From assembly GCA_035304345.1 (NCBI GenBank), contig DATGQE010000003.1:62001-126000 (forward strand): 64,000 bases of DNA. The letters run 5' to 3'. Shown piece after piece: positions 25,431-35,300 of this stretch. Below the pieces are notes generated by a model that made no database searches, was not told the DNA's origin, and was given only the letters and a program-made list of their open reading frames with translations. The DNA comes from IDS-8 sp035304345 (GTDB lineage: Bacteria > Pseudomonadota > Gammaproteobacteria > Steroidobacterales > Woeseiaceae). A program made the translations under genes and the position numbers. Position 1 is the first letter of the stretch; every line of letters starts with the position of its first letter.

Positions 25431-26294
25431 ATGCCGGACTGGACGGCGATCCAGGCTGCGCTCGCGCGCGACGGCCTCGACGCCGTGCCGCAGCGGCGCC
25501 CGGAGCCGCTCGCGGGCGGCGCGTTTCGCCTCGAGACCGGCGCCGGGCCGGTGTTCCTGAAGCTCGCCCCGCGCGGCGAGCTCGACCGCCTCGACGGCGA
25601 AGCCGACGGGCTCGCGGCGCTCGCCGCGGCGGGCGCCCTGCGCGTGCCACGGGTGCTGTCACGCGGCGCCGCTGGCGGGCAGGCGTTCCTCGCGCTCGAG
25701 TGGCTCGAGCTCGGCCCGGCAACCGCCGCCACCGAGCGCGCCCTGGGACGCGGGCTCGCCCGCCTGCACCGCAGCACCGGCGAGCGCTTCGGCTGGCACC
25801 GGGACAACACCATCGGCGCGACGCCGCAGCGCAACACGCCGGAAGACGACTGGGTGACGTTCTTCCGCGAGCACCGGCTGCGGTTCCAGCTCGAGCTGGC
25901 GGCGCAGAACGGCTACCGCGGCGCGCTGCAGGAGGAAGGCGGCGCGCTGCTCGACAGCCTGGAGCAGCGGCTCGCCGGCCATGCGCCGGAGCCGTCGCTG
26001 CTGCACGGCGACCTGTGGGGCGGCAACTGGGGCGCCGTGGACGGCGAGCCGGTCGTGTTCGATCCCGCGGTGCACTACGGCGATCGCGAATGCGATCTCG
26101 CGATGACGCGGCTGTTCGGCGGCTTCGGGCGGGAGTTCTACGCCGCCTACGAGGCCGCCTGGCCGCTTGCGCCGGGACACGAGCAGCGCGTCGCGCTGTA
26201 CCAGCTCTATCACGTGCTGAACCACCTGAACCTGTTCGGCTCGGGCTACCTCGGCCGTGCGCTCGCGCTCATCCGCTCGCTCTCTCGCGCGTAG
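25431..26294 (+). CDS. Fructosamine/ketosamine-3-kinase family protein
   Basis: A 287-residue kinase-fold protein of the fructosamine-3-kinase family, which phosphorylates sugar adducts on protein amines and so promotes deglycation. Visible are GGAFRLETGAGPVFLKL (ATP-binding lobe), the catalytic SLLHGDLWGGNWG loop, and VVFDPAVHYGDRECDLAM with the metal-binding Asp. The C-terminal LYQLYHVLNHLNLFGSGY is a family hallmark. The start ATG at 25431 lies 99 bp after the exonuclease gene. The actual substrate is not shown by the sequence. Confidence 0.9.
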   Translation: MPDWTAIQAALARDGLDAVPQRRPEPLAGGAFRLETGAGPVFLKLAPRGELDRLDGEADGLAALAAAGALRVPRVLSRGAAGGQAFLALEWLELGPATAATERALGRGLARLHRSTGERFGWHRDNTIGATPQRNTPEDDWVTFFREHRLRFQLELAAQNGYRGALQEEGGALLDSLEQRLAGHAPEPSLLHGDLWGGNWGAVDGEPVVFDPAVHYGDRECDLAMTRLFGGFGREFYAAYEAAWPLAPGHEQRVALYQLYHVLNHLNLFGSGYLGRALALIRSLSRA

Positions 26295-26301
26295 ACGCGC
26301 G
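26286..26301. repeat. Inverted repeat around the kinase stop codon
   Basis: CGCGCGT-AG-ACGCGCG, two 7-bp arms with a 2-base loop. The TAG stop of the fructosamine-kinase-like gene (26292-26294) lies at its centre. It sits between convergent genes and may act as a simple 3'-end stabiliser. Confidence 0.45.
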
Positions 26302-26315
26302 GCGGGGACCTGGAC

Positions 26316-27092
26316 CTACGGGTCGAAGGCGTCGCCCGCTTCGTACACCCCGGACTCCTCGACGATGTACGGCTCGCCGAGGAAATCCTGGTCGAAGGCG
26401 TAAAGGCGCGTGCCTTCCGGGGCGACGATCTCCACGAACGCGCCCTCGAATCCCGGGAACGGCTTGTGCCGCATGCCGTGACGCTCGATCGCCGCCAGCA
26501 GGGCTTCGCGATCGTGGCACTTGAAGCACAGTGACGGCGCGGCCAGCGCGATGCTCTCGGACAGGCCCAGGGCGACGCCCGCGGCATCGAAGCGCATGTG
26601 CAGCGTCGGCTCCTCGCGCATGCGCAGGAGCACGGGCGCGAGCGGCGCCCAGAAGCGCCCGGTATGGGTCGCGTCCTTCACCGGCAGCGTGATCTCGAAC
26701 CATTCGCCGCAAAGGGAATGATCGAGCTCGTCGACCGGCGGCGAGAACGTCCGCGCCTCCTGGATCGTGATCATGTGACCGTCGGGATCGGTGAAGCCGA
26801 GCCGGTTGAACTCGTCGCGGTCGACGTGGAGATAGGCGAGCTCGAAGCCGTGATCGATCATCCCGCGTGCATGCTGCGCCACGTCGGGGTGCACGAAGGT
26901 GAGGGCGGGACTCTCGTGCTCGCGATCGTGCAGGCCGATGCACAGCTCGCCGTCGCTGACCACCGCGTAGCGGTGCGACCACGCGTCGCCGATAGTGAGC
27001 TCGCAGAACCCGAGCGCCTTGTAGAACGCGAGTGACTCCAGGAGGTCGGTTGAGCGCACGCTGAGCTCGAGGAAGCGGCCGAGCTGGCTCAT
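26316..27092 (-). CDS. Two-domain VOC (glyoxalase/dioxygenase superfamily) protein
   Basis: A 258-residue cytoplasmic protein with a clear N-terminal VOC module (FLELSVRSTDLLESLAFYKALGF ... LGFTDPDGHMITIQEA, residues 7-125) and a second, more divergent module (EWFEITLPVKDATHTGRFWAPLAP ... FVEIVAPEGTRLYAFDQDFLG). Such proteins bind a divalent metal and catalyse lyase, epimerase or dioxygenase reactions; the substrate cannot be read from the sequence. Its ATG overlaps the hemH stop (ATGA), and the thiolase gene lies upstream, so it is co-expressed with both. Confidence 0.85.
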   Translation of the reverse strand: MSQLGRFLELSVRSTDLLESLAFYKALGFCELTIGDAWSHRYAVVSDGELCIGLHDREHESPALTFVHPDVAQHARGMIDHGFELAYLHVDRDEFNRLGFTDPDGHMITIQEARTFSPPVDELDHSLCGEWFEITLPVKDATHTGRFWAPLAPVLLRMREEPTLHMRFDAAGVALGLSESIALAAPSLCFKCHDREALLAAIERHGMRHKPFPGFEGAFVEIVAPEGTRLYAFDQDFLGEPYIVEESGVYEAGDAFDP

Positions 27093-28171
27093 CGTGCGCC
27101 ATCCCCCGTCGCGCGGCCCTCCGGCAGCGCGCCGTGTGCCGCGACCAGCGCCGCCAGGAGCTCGACGTGATCGGCGCGGTCGTTGAGCGCCGGCACGTAG
27201 CGGAGCTCGCCGCCGCCCGTGCGCTCGAACAGCTCGCCGTAGCGCAGGCGCACCTCTTCGAGCGTCTCCAGGCAATCGACGGCGAAGCCGGGACAGACGA
27301 CGTCGAGCTTTTGCATGCCTTGCCTCCCCCAGGCCTCGATCAGCTCGTCGGTGTAGGGCGTGAGCCACTTCTGCGTGCCGACGCGCGACTGGAACGCGAC
27401 CTCCCATTCGTCGTCGGCGAGGCCGAGCTCGCGTGCGACCAGCGAAGCCGTCCGGCGGCATTGTGCAAGGTACGGGTCCCCCTGTTCCACCATCCGCGCC
27501 GGCACGCCGTGGAAGGAGAAGAGGAGCCGCTCCCCTTTGCCGTGAGCGGCACGGAACTCCCGGATGCTTGCGGCGACGGCGGCGATGTAACCCGGCGCGT
27601 CGTGGTAGCCGTCGATGAACGTCATGCCCGGCACGCGGCGGCGCGCGCACAGCACGGCGGCCAGGCGGTCGAACGCGGAGCCGGTCGTGGAGGCCGAGTA
27701 CTGCGGGTAAAGCGGGAGGACGACCAGGCGATCGGCGCCGCGCTCGAGGAGCTTCGCGACGGCCGCGTCGATGCCCGGCTGCCCGTAGCGCATCCCGAGC
27801 TCGACCGGGACGGCATTCCCGGGCGATCGCGACAGGCGCGACTCGAGCGCGCGGGCGAGCGCCGCCGAGTTGGCGAGCAGCGGCGAGCCCTCCGGCGTCC
27901 AGATGCGCGCGTACATCTCCGCGGAGCGGGCCGGCCGCACGCGCAGGACGATGCCGTGCAGCACCGGGAGCCACAGCCAGCGCGGCAGCTCGACGACGCG
28001 CGGATCGGCGAGGAACTCGGCGAGGTAGCGGCGCAGGGCGGCGGCGGTGGGCGCTTCCGGCGTGCCGAGGTTGACGAGCAGCACGCCCGGGACCCCCGCC
28101 CCGGCGAGCGCCGGCACGGACGGGGCGTCGGGGTCCGGCCGGCCCGACGCGGCGCCGCCCTCCGGCGGCAT
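27089..28171 (-). CDS. hemH: Ferrochelatase
   Basis: HemH inserts Fe2+ into protoporphyrin IX, the last step of protoheme synthesis. The 360-residue protein has VLLVNLGTPEAPT near the N-terminus, VLPLYPQYSASTTGSAFD, the active-site His in LFSFHGVPARMVEQGDPY and AFQSRVGTQKWLTPYTDE with the conserved glutamate. About 28 residues precede the conserved core, starting MPPEGGAASG. The gene is 23 bp downstream of the thiolase and overlaps the VOC gene by 4 bp. Confidence 0.96.
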   Translation of the reverse strand: MPPEGGAASGRPDPDAPSVPALAGAGVPGVLLVNLGTPEAPTAAALRRYLAEFLADPRVVELPRWLWLPVLHGIVLRVRPARSAEMYARIWTPEGSPLLANSAALARALESRLSRSPGNAVPVELGMRYGQPGIDAAVAKLLERGADRLVVLPLYPQYSASTTGSAFDRLAAVLCARRRVPGMTFIDGYHDAPGYIAAVAASIREFRAAHGKGERLLFSFHGVPARMVEQGDPYLAQCRRTASLVARELGLADDEWEVAFQSRVGTQKWLTPYTDELIEAWGRQGMQKLDVVCPGFAVDCLETLEEVRLRYGELFERTGGGELRYVPALNDRADHVELLAALVAAHGALPEGRATGDGAR

Positions 28172-28194
28172 CGGCTGGTGTACGCGCGCCGCCC

Positions 28195-29496
28195 TCACGT
28201 GCCTTCGCCGGGCGCGGCCTCCAGGATGGCGGTGACGCCCATGCCGCCCGCGGTGCAGACCGACACCAGGCCGCGCCCGCTGCCTCTCTCCGCCAGGAGC
28301 TTCGCGAGCGTCGCGACGATGCGGGCACCGGTCGCGGCAAACGGGTGGCCCATCGCCACGCTGCCGCCCTTCACGTTGAGCTTCGAGCGATCGATCGCGC
28401 CGAGCGGGCGGTCCCGGCCGAGTCGCTCGCGGCAGAACGTTTCGGATTCCCACGCGGCGAGCGTCGCCAGCGTCTGGGCGGCGAAAGCCTCGTGGATCTC
28501 GTAGAAGTCGAATTCCTGCAGCGTCAGTCCGGCGGCGTCCAGCATCGCGGAGACGGCGTGCGCCGGGGCGAGCAGCAGGTCGTCGCCGGAGACGAAATCG
28601 ACCGCCGCCACGCGGCAGTGCGTGAGCCAGGCGGCGACGGGCAGCCCGCGCCGGGCCGCCCATTCCTCCGACGCGAGCAGCACCGCACCGGCCCCGTCGG
28701 TGAGCGGCGTGCTGTTGCCGGCCGTCATCGTGCCGCTGCCGCTCCGGTCGAAGACCGGTTTCAGGCGCGCGAGCTTTTCCGCGGAGGTGTCGCGGCGGAT
28801 GTTGTTGTCCTCCTGGACGCCCTGGTACGGGACGACGAGATCGGCATAAAAGCCTTCGTCGTAGGCCCGCGCGGCGTTGCGGTGGCTGGCGAGGGCGAGC
28901 GCGTCCTGGTCTTCGCGCGAGATGCTCCACGCCTTCGCCGTGCGCTCGGTATGCTCCCCCATCGACAGCCCGGTACGGGGCTCGACGACGCCGGGGAGCT
29001 CGGGCCTGAAATGGCCCGGCCGCAGCCTGAGCCACGGCGACAGCTTCTCGCCGAGCGTGCGGCCGCGATGGCTCTCGAGCAGGATCGAGCGGTACTCGTC
29101 GGGATAGACGATCGGTGCGTCGCTGATGGAGTCCGTGCCGCCGGCGATCCCGGCTTCGATCTGGCCTAAGGCGATCTTGTTGCCGATCGCGATGCAGGCC
29201 TCGATGCTGGTGCCGCACGCCCGCTGGAGGTCGACCGCCGGCGTCACCGGCGCGAGCCCCGAGCCCAGCACGCATTCGCGGGCGAGGTTGTAATCGCGGG
29301 AATGCTTGACGACCGCGCCGAGGGCGACCTCGCCGAGCGCCTCGCCTTCGAGGCCGTAGCGGCGGACCAGCGCGGCCAGCGTCGCGGTCATCATGTCCTG
29401 GTTGGAGCAGCGTGCGTAGGCGGTGTGGGCGCGGCAGAACGGGATCCGTATCCCGCCGATCACCGCCACCCGTCTCGAACGTCCGTCGTGCAGCAT
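28195..29496 (-). CDS. Acetyl-CoA C-acyltransferase (thiolase, FadI-like)
   Basis: A 433-residue thiolase. The nucleophilic Cys94 lies in DLQRACGTSIEA, the catalytic His residues in FYEIHEAFAAQ and GGSVAMGHPFAATGAR, and the second Cys in SVCTAGGMGVTAI. Length and the N-terminal VAVIGGIRIPFCRAHTAY match the FadI/beta-subunit branch used in fatty-acid beta-oxidation more than the biosynthetic PhaA branch. No fadJ-like gene is adjacent, so the exact pathway is open. It is the first gene of a thiolase-hemH-VOC operon. Confidence 0.9.
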   Translation of the reverse strand: MLHDGRSRRVAVIGGIRIPFCRAHTAYARCSNQDMMTATLAALVRRYGLEGEALGEVALGAVVKHSRDYNLARECVLGSGLAPVTPAVDLQRACGTSIEACIAIGNKIALGQIEAGIAGGTDSISDAPIVYPDEYRSILLESHRGRTLGEKLSPWLRLRPGHFRPELPGVVEPRTGLSMGEHTERTAKAWSISREDQDALALASHRNAARAYDEGFYADLVVPYQGVQEDNNIRRDTSAEKLARLKPVFDRSGSGTMTAGNSTPLTDGAGAVLLASEEWAARRGLPVAAWLTHCRVAAVDFVSGDDLLLAPAHAVSAMLDAAGLTLQEFDFYEIHEAFAAQTLATLAAWESETFCRERLGRDRPLGAIDRSKLNVKGGSVAMGHPFAATGARIVATLAKLLAERGSGRGLVSVCTAGGMGVTAILEAAPGEGT

Positions 29497-29599
29497 GCTC
29501 CTCTCCGCGCTCAGCGGGCGGGGTTAACTGTACACTAGCGCGCCCTTTTCATGAACGATGGCGCCCGGCGGGGGCGTGCAACGGCACTCGAGCTGACCG

Positions 29600-30979
29600 A
29601 TGACCACCTTCGTATCCAGCCGCTCGTGGGTCGAGGAGGTGAGCCGCCTGCTCCGGCTCGCCGGGCCGCTCATCGTCAACAGCCTGTCGATCGCCGGCAT
29701 CCAGTTCGCCGATACGGTGATGGCCGGGCGGCTCGGCGCGCGCGCCCTCGCCGCTGTCGCCGTGGGCTCGAGCGTCTATTTCATCGGATTCATGGTGTGC
29801 ATGGGGCTGCTGATGGCGATCTCGCCCATTGCGGCACGCCACTACGGCGCCGGCGAAGCGAAGCTGATCGGGCGCTACACCCGGCAGGGCATGCTGATGG
29901 GGGTGCTCCTCGGGCTCACCGTCACGGCCGCGGGCCTGCTGCTCGCCGGCCCGATGCTCACCGTCGTCGGCGTCGACCCGGCGTTCCGGCAACTCACCGT
30001 CGACTACGTGCACGCGATCGTGTTCGGCGCGCCCGCCATCTGCGTCTTCCTTGCGCTGCGCTACACGACCGAGGGCATCGGCTATACGACGCCGATGCTC
30101 TACCTGTCGGTGTTCGGGCTCGCGTGCAACGTGTTCCTGAACTGGGTGTTCATGTTCGGGCACCTCGGTGCGCCGGCCTTCGGGGCCGTCGGCGCGGGCA
30201 TCGCGAGCGCGATCACGATGTGGCTCATGATGCTGGTGCTCGGCACGTACGTCTTCCTGCATCCCCGCTACCGGCCACTCGGCATCTTTTCACGCGTGCC
30301 CCGGCCGCGCGGGCCCATCCTGCGCGAGATCGTCGCGCTGGGTGCGCCGATCGCGATCAGCATCACCGCGGAATCCGGCCTGTTCAACGCCGTCTCTATC
30401 CTGATCGGCACGCTCGGAGCGGAGATCGCGGCCGCGCACCAGATCGCGATCAACCTGGCCTCCACGATGTTCATGGTGCCGCTCGCCCTGTCCGCGGCCA
30501 CCACGATCCGCGTCGGCCACGCCCTGGGCGCGGGCAACGCAGCGGCCGCGCGCTACAGCGGCTGCATCGGCATCGCCGCCTGCGCGGCCTTCATGACCGC
30601 GTCCGCGCTCGGCATGCTCCTGTTTCGCGACGCGGTGGTCACCCTGTACACGAACGATCCCGCCGTGCGCGGGATCGCCGTCAGCCTGTTGCTGATGGCG
30701 GCCATCTTCCAGGTCGCCGACGGCATCCAGGTCGGCGCCGCCGGCGCGCTCCGCGGCTACAAGGACACGCGCGTGCCCATGGTGGTGACGACGTTCGCGT
30801 ACTGGGCGCTCGCCTTTCCGCTGGCCTGGCTCGCGGCGGTGACCTACCGGTTGCCGCCGGAGTGGATCTGGGGCGGGTTCGTCGTCGGGCTGACCGTCGC
30901 GGCGCTCTTGCTCACGCTGCGCTTCCAGCGCGTGTCCCGCCGCACCGTGGCCGAAGCCGCTCTCGCGGCCGAAGCGTAG
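29600..30979 (+). CDS. MATE family efflux transporter (NorM-like)
   Basis: A 459-residue inner-membrane antiporter with 12 predicted helices, of the multidrug and toxic compound extrusion family. It begins with EVSRLLRLAGPLIVNSLSI and the helix-1/2 region ADTVMAGRLGARALAAVAVG; helix 7 onward begins ILREIVALGAPIAISITAESG. The pattern is closest to NorM-type Na+/H+-drug antiporters. It is the first of three MATE genes in the window. The gene converges on the DUF924 gene, with both stop codons in one palindrome (30976-30989). Confidence 0.93.
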   Translation: MTTFVSSRSWVEEVSRLLRLAGPLIVNSLSIAGIQFADTVMAGRLGARALAAVAVGSSVYFIGFMVCMGLLMAISPIAARHYGAGEAKLIGRYTRQGMLMGVLLGLTVTAAGLLLAGPMLTVVGVDPAFRQLTVDYVHAIVFGAPAICVFLALRYTTEGIGYTTPMLYLSVFGLACNVFLNWVFMFGHLGAPAFGAVGAGIASAITMWLMMLVLGTYVFLHPRYRPLGIFSRVPRPRGPILREIVALGAPIAISITAESGLFNAVSILIGTLGAEIAAAHQIAINLASTMFMVPLALSAATTIRVGHALGAGNAAAARYSGCIGIAACAAFMTASALGMLLFRDAVVTLYTNDPAVRGIAVSLLLMAAIFQVADGIQVGAAGALRGYKDTRVPMVVTTFAYWALAFPLAWLAAVTYRLPPEWIWGGFVVGLTVAALLLTLRFQRVSRRTVAEAALAAEA

Positions 30980-30989
30980 GCGCGCCTAC
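30976..30989. repeat. Palindrome containing both stop codons of a convergent pair
   Basis: GTAGGCGCGCCTAC is a perfect 14-bp palindrome. The plus-strand TAG (30977-30979) ends the MATE gene and the minus-strand TAG (30986-30988) ends the DUF924 gene. A similar arrangement occurs at 38229-38240. Confidence 0.6.
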
Positions 30990-31621
30990 CCCTGGCCGAA
31001 CGCCGCGTAGTCGCCGGCGAGGTACTCGGCCTCCTCCGGCGTGTTCTCGCGGCCGAGCAGCTTGTTGCGATGCGGGAAGCGGCCGAAGCGCTCGACGATG
31101 TCGCGGTGCAGCTCGGCGAACTGCGCGATCGTTTCGAACGTCTCGCGGTAGGTGGGCGACACCGATTCGGCGAGCTTGCGGAAGATCTCGACGGACTTCG
31201 CCTGCACCTTGCGCGATTCGGCGTGCTGCAGCGGCATGTAAAAGAACACGCGCTGGATCGGCGAGAGACCCTGGTCCTTCTTCTCCATCGCGCCTTCGAT
31301 GCAGAGCTTGAGCGCGACCTTGTCCTTCGCGAAGGCCTCGGCGGTGCCGCGGAAGATGTTGCGGCGGAACTGGTCGAGCAGCAGGATCAGCGCGAGGCGG
31401 CCCTGTGGCTCGCGGGCCCAGTGATCGAGGGCGCCGCGCGAGGCGTCTTCCACGTCTGCTGCGAACTCGCGCTCGATTTCCTCGTCGAACGCCGGGTCCT
31501 CGCCGAACCAGATCTCCATGCGGCCGTCGATCTGCGGCGCCGTGAGCTCGTGCTCCTTGAACCAGAAAGTGAGGATGCGGTCGATGCGGACGTGATCGTC
31601 GTCGGTTATCGTCGCATCCAT
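30986..31621 (-). CDS. DUF924 family protein
   Basis: A soluble, all-alpha TPR-like protein matching DUF924: ILTFWFKEHE, GRLALILLLDQFRRNIFRGTAEAFA, FYMPLQHAES and FGRFPHRNKLLGRENTPEE, with the C-terminal YLAGDYAAFGQ. The function is unknown. I chose the ATG at 31621 (211 residues), which has a GAG-containing upstream sequence. An ATG at 31648 would add 9 residues but shares bases with the ATG of the divergent lipoprotein gene and has no ribosome binding site. Confidence 0.88.
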   Translation of the reverse strand: MDATITDDDHVRIDRILTFWFKEHELTAPQIDGRMEIWFGEDPAFDEEIEREFAADVEDASRGALDHWAREPQGRLALILLLDQFRRNIFRGTAEAFAKDKVALKLCIEGAMEKKDQGLSPIQRVFFYMPLQHAESRKVQAKSVEIFRKLAESVSPTYRETFETIAQFAELHRDIVERFGRFPHRNKLLGRENTPEEAEYLAGDYAAFGQG

Positions 31622-31646
31622 GCTTTCGCTCAGGAGCTTGACTGAC

Positions 31647-32090
31647 ATGGTTCCGGCCCGGGAGACGCTGTGGACCCATTATAGAACGATCCTGCTTTGG
31701 GCTCTCCTCGCCGGCTGCACGCCGCCCGAGCCGCCCGAAGCGGCGGTGCGTGCCTGGCTCGAACGGGCGGAAGCGGCCGCGGAGGCACGCGATCGCCGCA
31801 CGCTCGTCGGCATGATCTCCGAGCGCTATGCCGACTCCCGGGGCAACGACCGCGACGCCATCGACCGCCAGCTCCGGCTGTATTTCCTGCGCCACCAGGC
31901 GATCGTGATCGCGTCGCGCATCGAGGCGCTCACGATCTCGGGCGACACGGCGGCCAGCGTGGTGCTGAAGGCCGCCATGGCCGGGCGCGGGGAGAGCGTC
32001 CTCGACCTGGACGCGAGCGCCCGCCGCTTCGAGCTGGAGCTCGAGCTCGAAGGGGACGAGTGGCGGCTCGTCGGGGCGAGCTGGGACTGA
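31647..32090 (+). CDS. Small lipoprotein, possible NTF2-like fold
   Basis: A 147-residue protein with a short signal sequence and lipobox (LLWALLAGCTPP, Cys about 20), then a domain of about 110 residues with a helix-rich first half (AWLERAEAAAEARDRRTLVGM) and a strand-rich second half ending in GDEWRLVGASW. That pattern resembles NTF2/SnoaL-like proteins, but I cannot assign it firmly. The start codon overlaps the alternative start of the divergent DUF924 gene, so the true spacing is uncertain. Confidence 0.65.
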   Translation: MVPARETLWTHYRTILLWALLAGCTPPEPPEAAVRAWLERAEAAAEARDRRTLVGMISERYADSRGNDRDAIDRQLRLYFLRHQAIVIASRIEALTISGDTAASVVLKAAMAGRGESVLDLDASARRFELELELEGDEWRLVGASWD

Positions 32091-32128
32091 GGACGGCGGC
32101 CTTGGTTGCGGGGGTAACCTTCGCTTCT

Positions 32129-32158
32129 TCTGGAAATCCGGCGACGCATCCTTATACT
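32129..32158 (+). promoter_or_regulatory. Candidate gltBD promoter
   Basis: TATACT at 32153-32158 (five of six bases of the -10 consensus) with CTGGAA 17 bp upstream (32130-32135) as a weak -35. This implies a leader of roughly 200 bases before the gltB ATG at 32363. No sigma-54 site or riboswitch-like fold was recognised in the leader. Confidence 0.35.
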
Positions 32159-32214
32159 CGCTAATTCGGGCTGTCTCCGAACATCCAACCGATCGGCGCG
32201 ACGCTGGCGCCGGT

Positions 32215-32301
32215 TCAGCACGCGAGTGCGCATCGCCGCTCGTAGCACGAGGGCAGCACCTGCGGCGTCAGGAAGAACGCCGGCATCTCGGATTCAGGCA
32301 T
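32215..32301 (-). CDS. Possible 28-codon mini-gene antisense to the gltB leader
   Basis: A 28-residue reading frame starting MPESEMPAFFLTPQV and ending in a Cys-rich tail with three Cys in the last ten residues. A GGGAG Shine-Dalgarno-like sequence precedes the ATG by 8 bases. I do not recognise the peptide, and chance is a real possibility in 270 bp of otherwise empty sequence. It would be transcribed away from gltB. Confidence 0.15.
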   Translation of the reverse strand: MPESEMPAFFLTPQVLPSCYERRCALAC

Positions 32302-32362
32302 CAGGCACGCTCCCGGTGGAGGGTGCCCCTGGTGGGGCGCGCTCGCGCGTCCCGGGACGAAC

Positions 32363-35300
32363 ATGAAGACACGGGGACTCTACGATCCGGCTTTCGAGCG
32401 CGATAGCTGCGGCTTCGGCCTGATCGCGAGCCTCGACGACAACCCGTCGCACCGGGTCGTCGAGACCGCGATCGGCGCGCTGGCCCGGCTCACGCATCGC
32501 GGCGCGGTCGCCGCCGACGGCAAGACCGGCGACGGCTGCGGCATCCTCATGAAGGCACCGACCCGCTTCCTGCGCACGGTCGCCGGCGAATGCGGCATCA
32601 CGACGGCCGAGCGTTTCGCGGCCGGCACCGTGTTCCTGTCGCAGGACGAGGCGGTCGCCGCGCAGGCGCGCGGCATCATCGACCGCGCGCTGATCGACGA
32701 GGAGCTCGAGGTTGCCGGCTGGCGCGAGGTCCCGATCGACCCCTCCGTGTGCGGGGACGAGGCGCTCGCCACGCTGCCACGCATCGAGCAGGTGTTCGTG
32801 AACGCGCCGCTCGGCATGCAGCGGGCGCATTTCAACCGCCGCCTGTTCCTCGCGCGGCGGCGGGCGGAGAAGCGCCTCGAGCGCGTCGACCCGCATGCCT
32901 ACGTCGCGAGCCTGTCCGCGGCGACGATCAGCTACAAGGGCATGGTCATGCCCGAGGCGCTGCCGCGCTTCTACCCGGACCTCACCGACCCGCGGCTCGA
33001 GACCTCGGTGTGCCTGTTCCACCAGCGGTTCTCGACCAACACGCTGCCCCAGTGGCGGCTGGCGCAGCCGTTCCGGTTCCTGGCGCACAACGGCGAGATC
33101 AACACGATCCAGGGCAACCGCAACTGGGCCATCGCCCGGGCGGACAACTTCCGCTCCGACTACCTGCACGACATCTCCGGGCTCGAGCCGATCATCTCGC
33201 TCTCCGGCTCGGATTCGGAGAGCCTGGACAACATGCTCGAGGTCCTGCGCGCGGGCGGCATGGACGTCCTGCAGGCGATGCGCATTCTCATCCCGCCGGC
33301 GTGGCAGAACGTCGACGCGCTCGATCCCGACGTGCGTGCCTTCTACGAGTTCTGGGACTGCCACATCGAGCCGTGGGACGGGCCGGCGGGCATCGTGCTC
33401 ACCGACGGGCACTACGCCGCCTGCTGCCTGGACCGCAATGGGCTGCGGCCGGCACGTTACGTGATCACGAAGGACCGGCACATCACGATCGCCTCGGAGA
33501 TCGGTGTCTACGACTACGATCCCGGCGAAGTCGTCGAGAAGGGACGGCTCGGGCCCGGCGAGATGCTCGCGGTCGACCTGCGCAATGGCAGGCTCCTGCG
33601 CACCGATGACATCCACGAGGAGCTCAAGGGCCGCGCGCCTTACAAGAGGTGGCTGAAGCAGGGCCTGCGTTACCTCGATTCGGAGCTGGTCGATCGCCAC
33701 ATGGCGGCCGAGCCGATGGACCCGGAGACGCTGGCGCGCTACCAGAAGATGTTCAACCTCTCGCGCGAGGAGCTCTCGGAGGTCGTCGCCGTGCTCGCGA
33801 AAGCGGAGCAGGAGGCGGTCGGCTCGATGGGCGACGACACGCCGCTGCCGGTGCTGTCGCGGCAGGTGCGCTCGCTGTTCGACTATTTCCGCCAGCAGTT
33901 CGCGCAGGTGACGAATCCGCCGATCGACCCGCTGCGCGAGCGCATCGTGATGTCGCTGCAGACGACGATCGGGCGCGAGGGCAACCTGTTCGACATCGGG
34001 CCGGAGCACGCAGAGCAGGTCGTGATCAACTCGCCCATCCTGTCGCAGCGCAAGCTCAGGCAGCTGGTCGGGCCGGGGCCGTGCATGTTCGCCGAGCGCT
34101 ACGCGTTCATCGACCTGAACGCGCCCGACACGCAGCCGCTGCCGGAGGCGCTCGATCGCATCTGCGCGGAGGCGGAGGCCGCGGCGCGTGCGGGCATGCT
34201 GGTGATCATGCTGAGCGACCGCTACCTCAAGCCCGGCATGCTGCCCGTGCACGCGTTGCTCGCGACGGGCGCCGTGCACCATCACCTGGTCCGCACGCGG
34301 CTGCGCTGCTCCGTGAACATCATCGTGGAGACCGGCGTCGCCCGCGACCCGCATCACTTCGCGTGCCTGATCGGCTACGGGGCCACGGCGGTGTATCCCT
34401 ACCTCGCGTACCAGAGCCTGCACGCGCTGGCGCAACGCGGCAACGTCGATCGCCACCGGCAGCTCGGCCGGAGCTACCGCCGCGGCATCCGCAAGGGACT
34501 GTTCAAGATCATGTCGAAGATGGGCATCTCGAGCGTGTCGAGCTACCGCGGTGCCCAGCTCTTCGAGATCGTCGGCCTGCACGACGAGGTCGTCGAGAAG
34601 TGCTTCCGCGGCACGGTGAGCAGGATCCAGGGTGCGACGTTCGAGGACCTCCTGGAGGACCAGCGCGAGCTCGCGCGCAGCGCGTGGGAGCCGCGGCTGC
34701 CGCTCACGCAGGGCGGCCTGCTCAAGTACATGCACGGCGGGGAGTACCACTGCTTCAACCCCGACGTCATCGCCACGTTGCAGGCGGCCGTGCGCTCCGG
34801 CGACTTCGACCGCTACCTCGAGTACGCGCGGCTCGTGAACGAGCGCCCGGTTGCCACGTTGCGCGACCTGTTCGGCATCAAACCCGCCGGCCCGCCCGTG
34901 CCGCTCGAGGAAGTCGAGCCGCCCGAGGCCATCTTCCCGCGCTTCGACAGCGCCGGCATGTCGCTCGGCGCGCTGTCGCCCGAGGCGCACGAGGCGCTCG
35001 CGATCGCGATGAACCGGCTCGGGGGCCGCTCGAACTCCGGCGAGGGCGGCGAGGACCCCGCGCGCAACGGCACCGAACGGCGCTCCAAGATCCGCCAGGT
35101 CGCCTCCGGGCGCTTCGGCGTGACCGCGGATTACCTCGTCAACGCCGAGGTCCTGCAGATCAAGATCGCGCAGGGCGCGAAGCCGGGCGAGGGCGGCCAG
35201 CTCCCGGGCCACAAGGTGAACGAGATGATCGCGCGGCTGCGTTACGCGAAGCCGGGCGTCGGGCTGATCTCGCCGCCGCCGCACCACGACATCTACTCGA

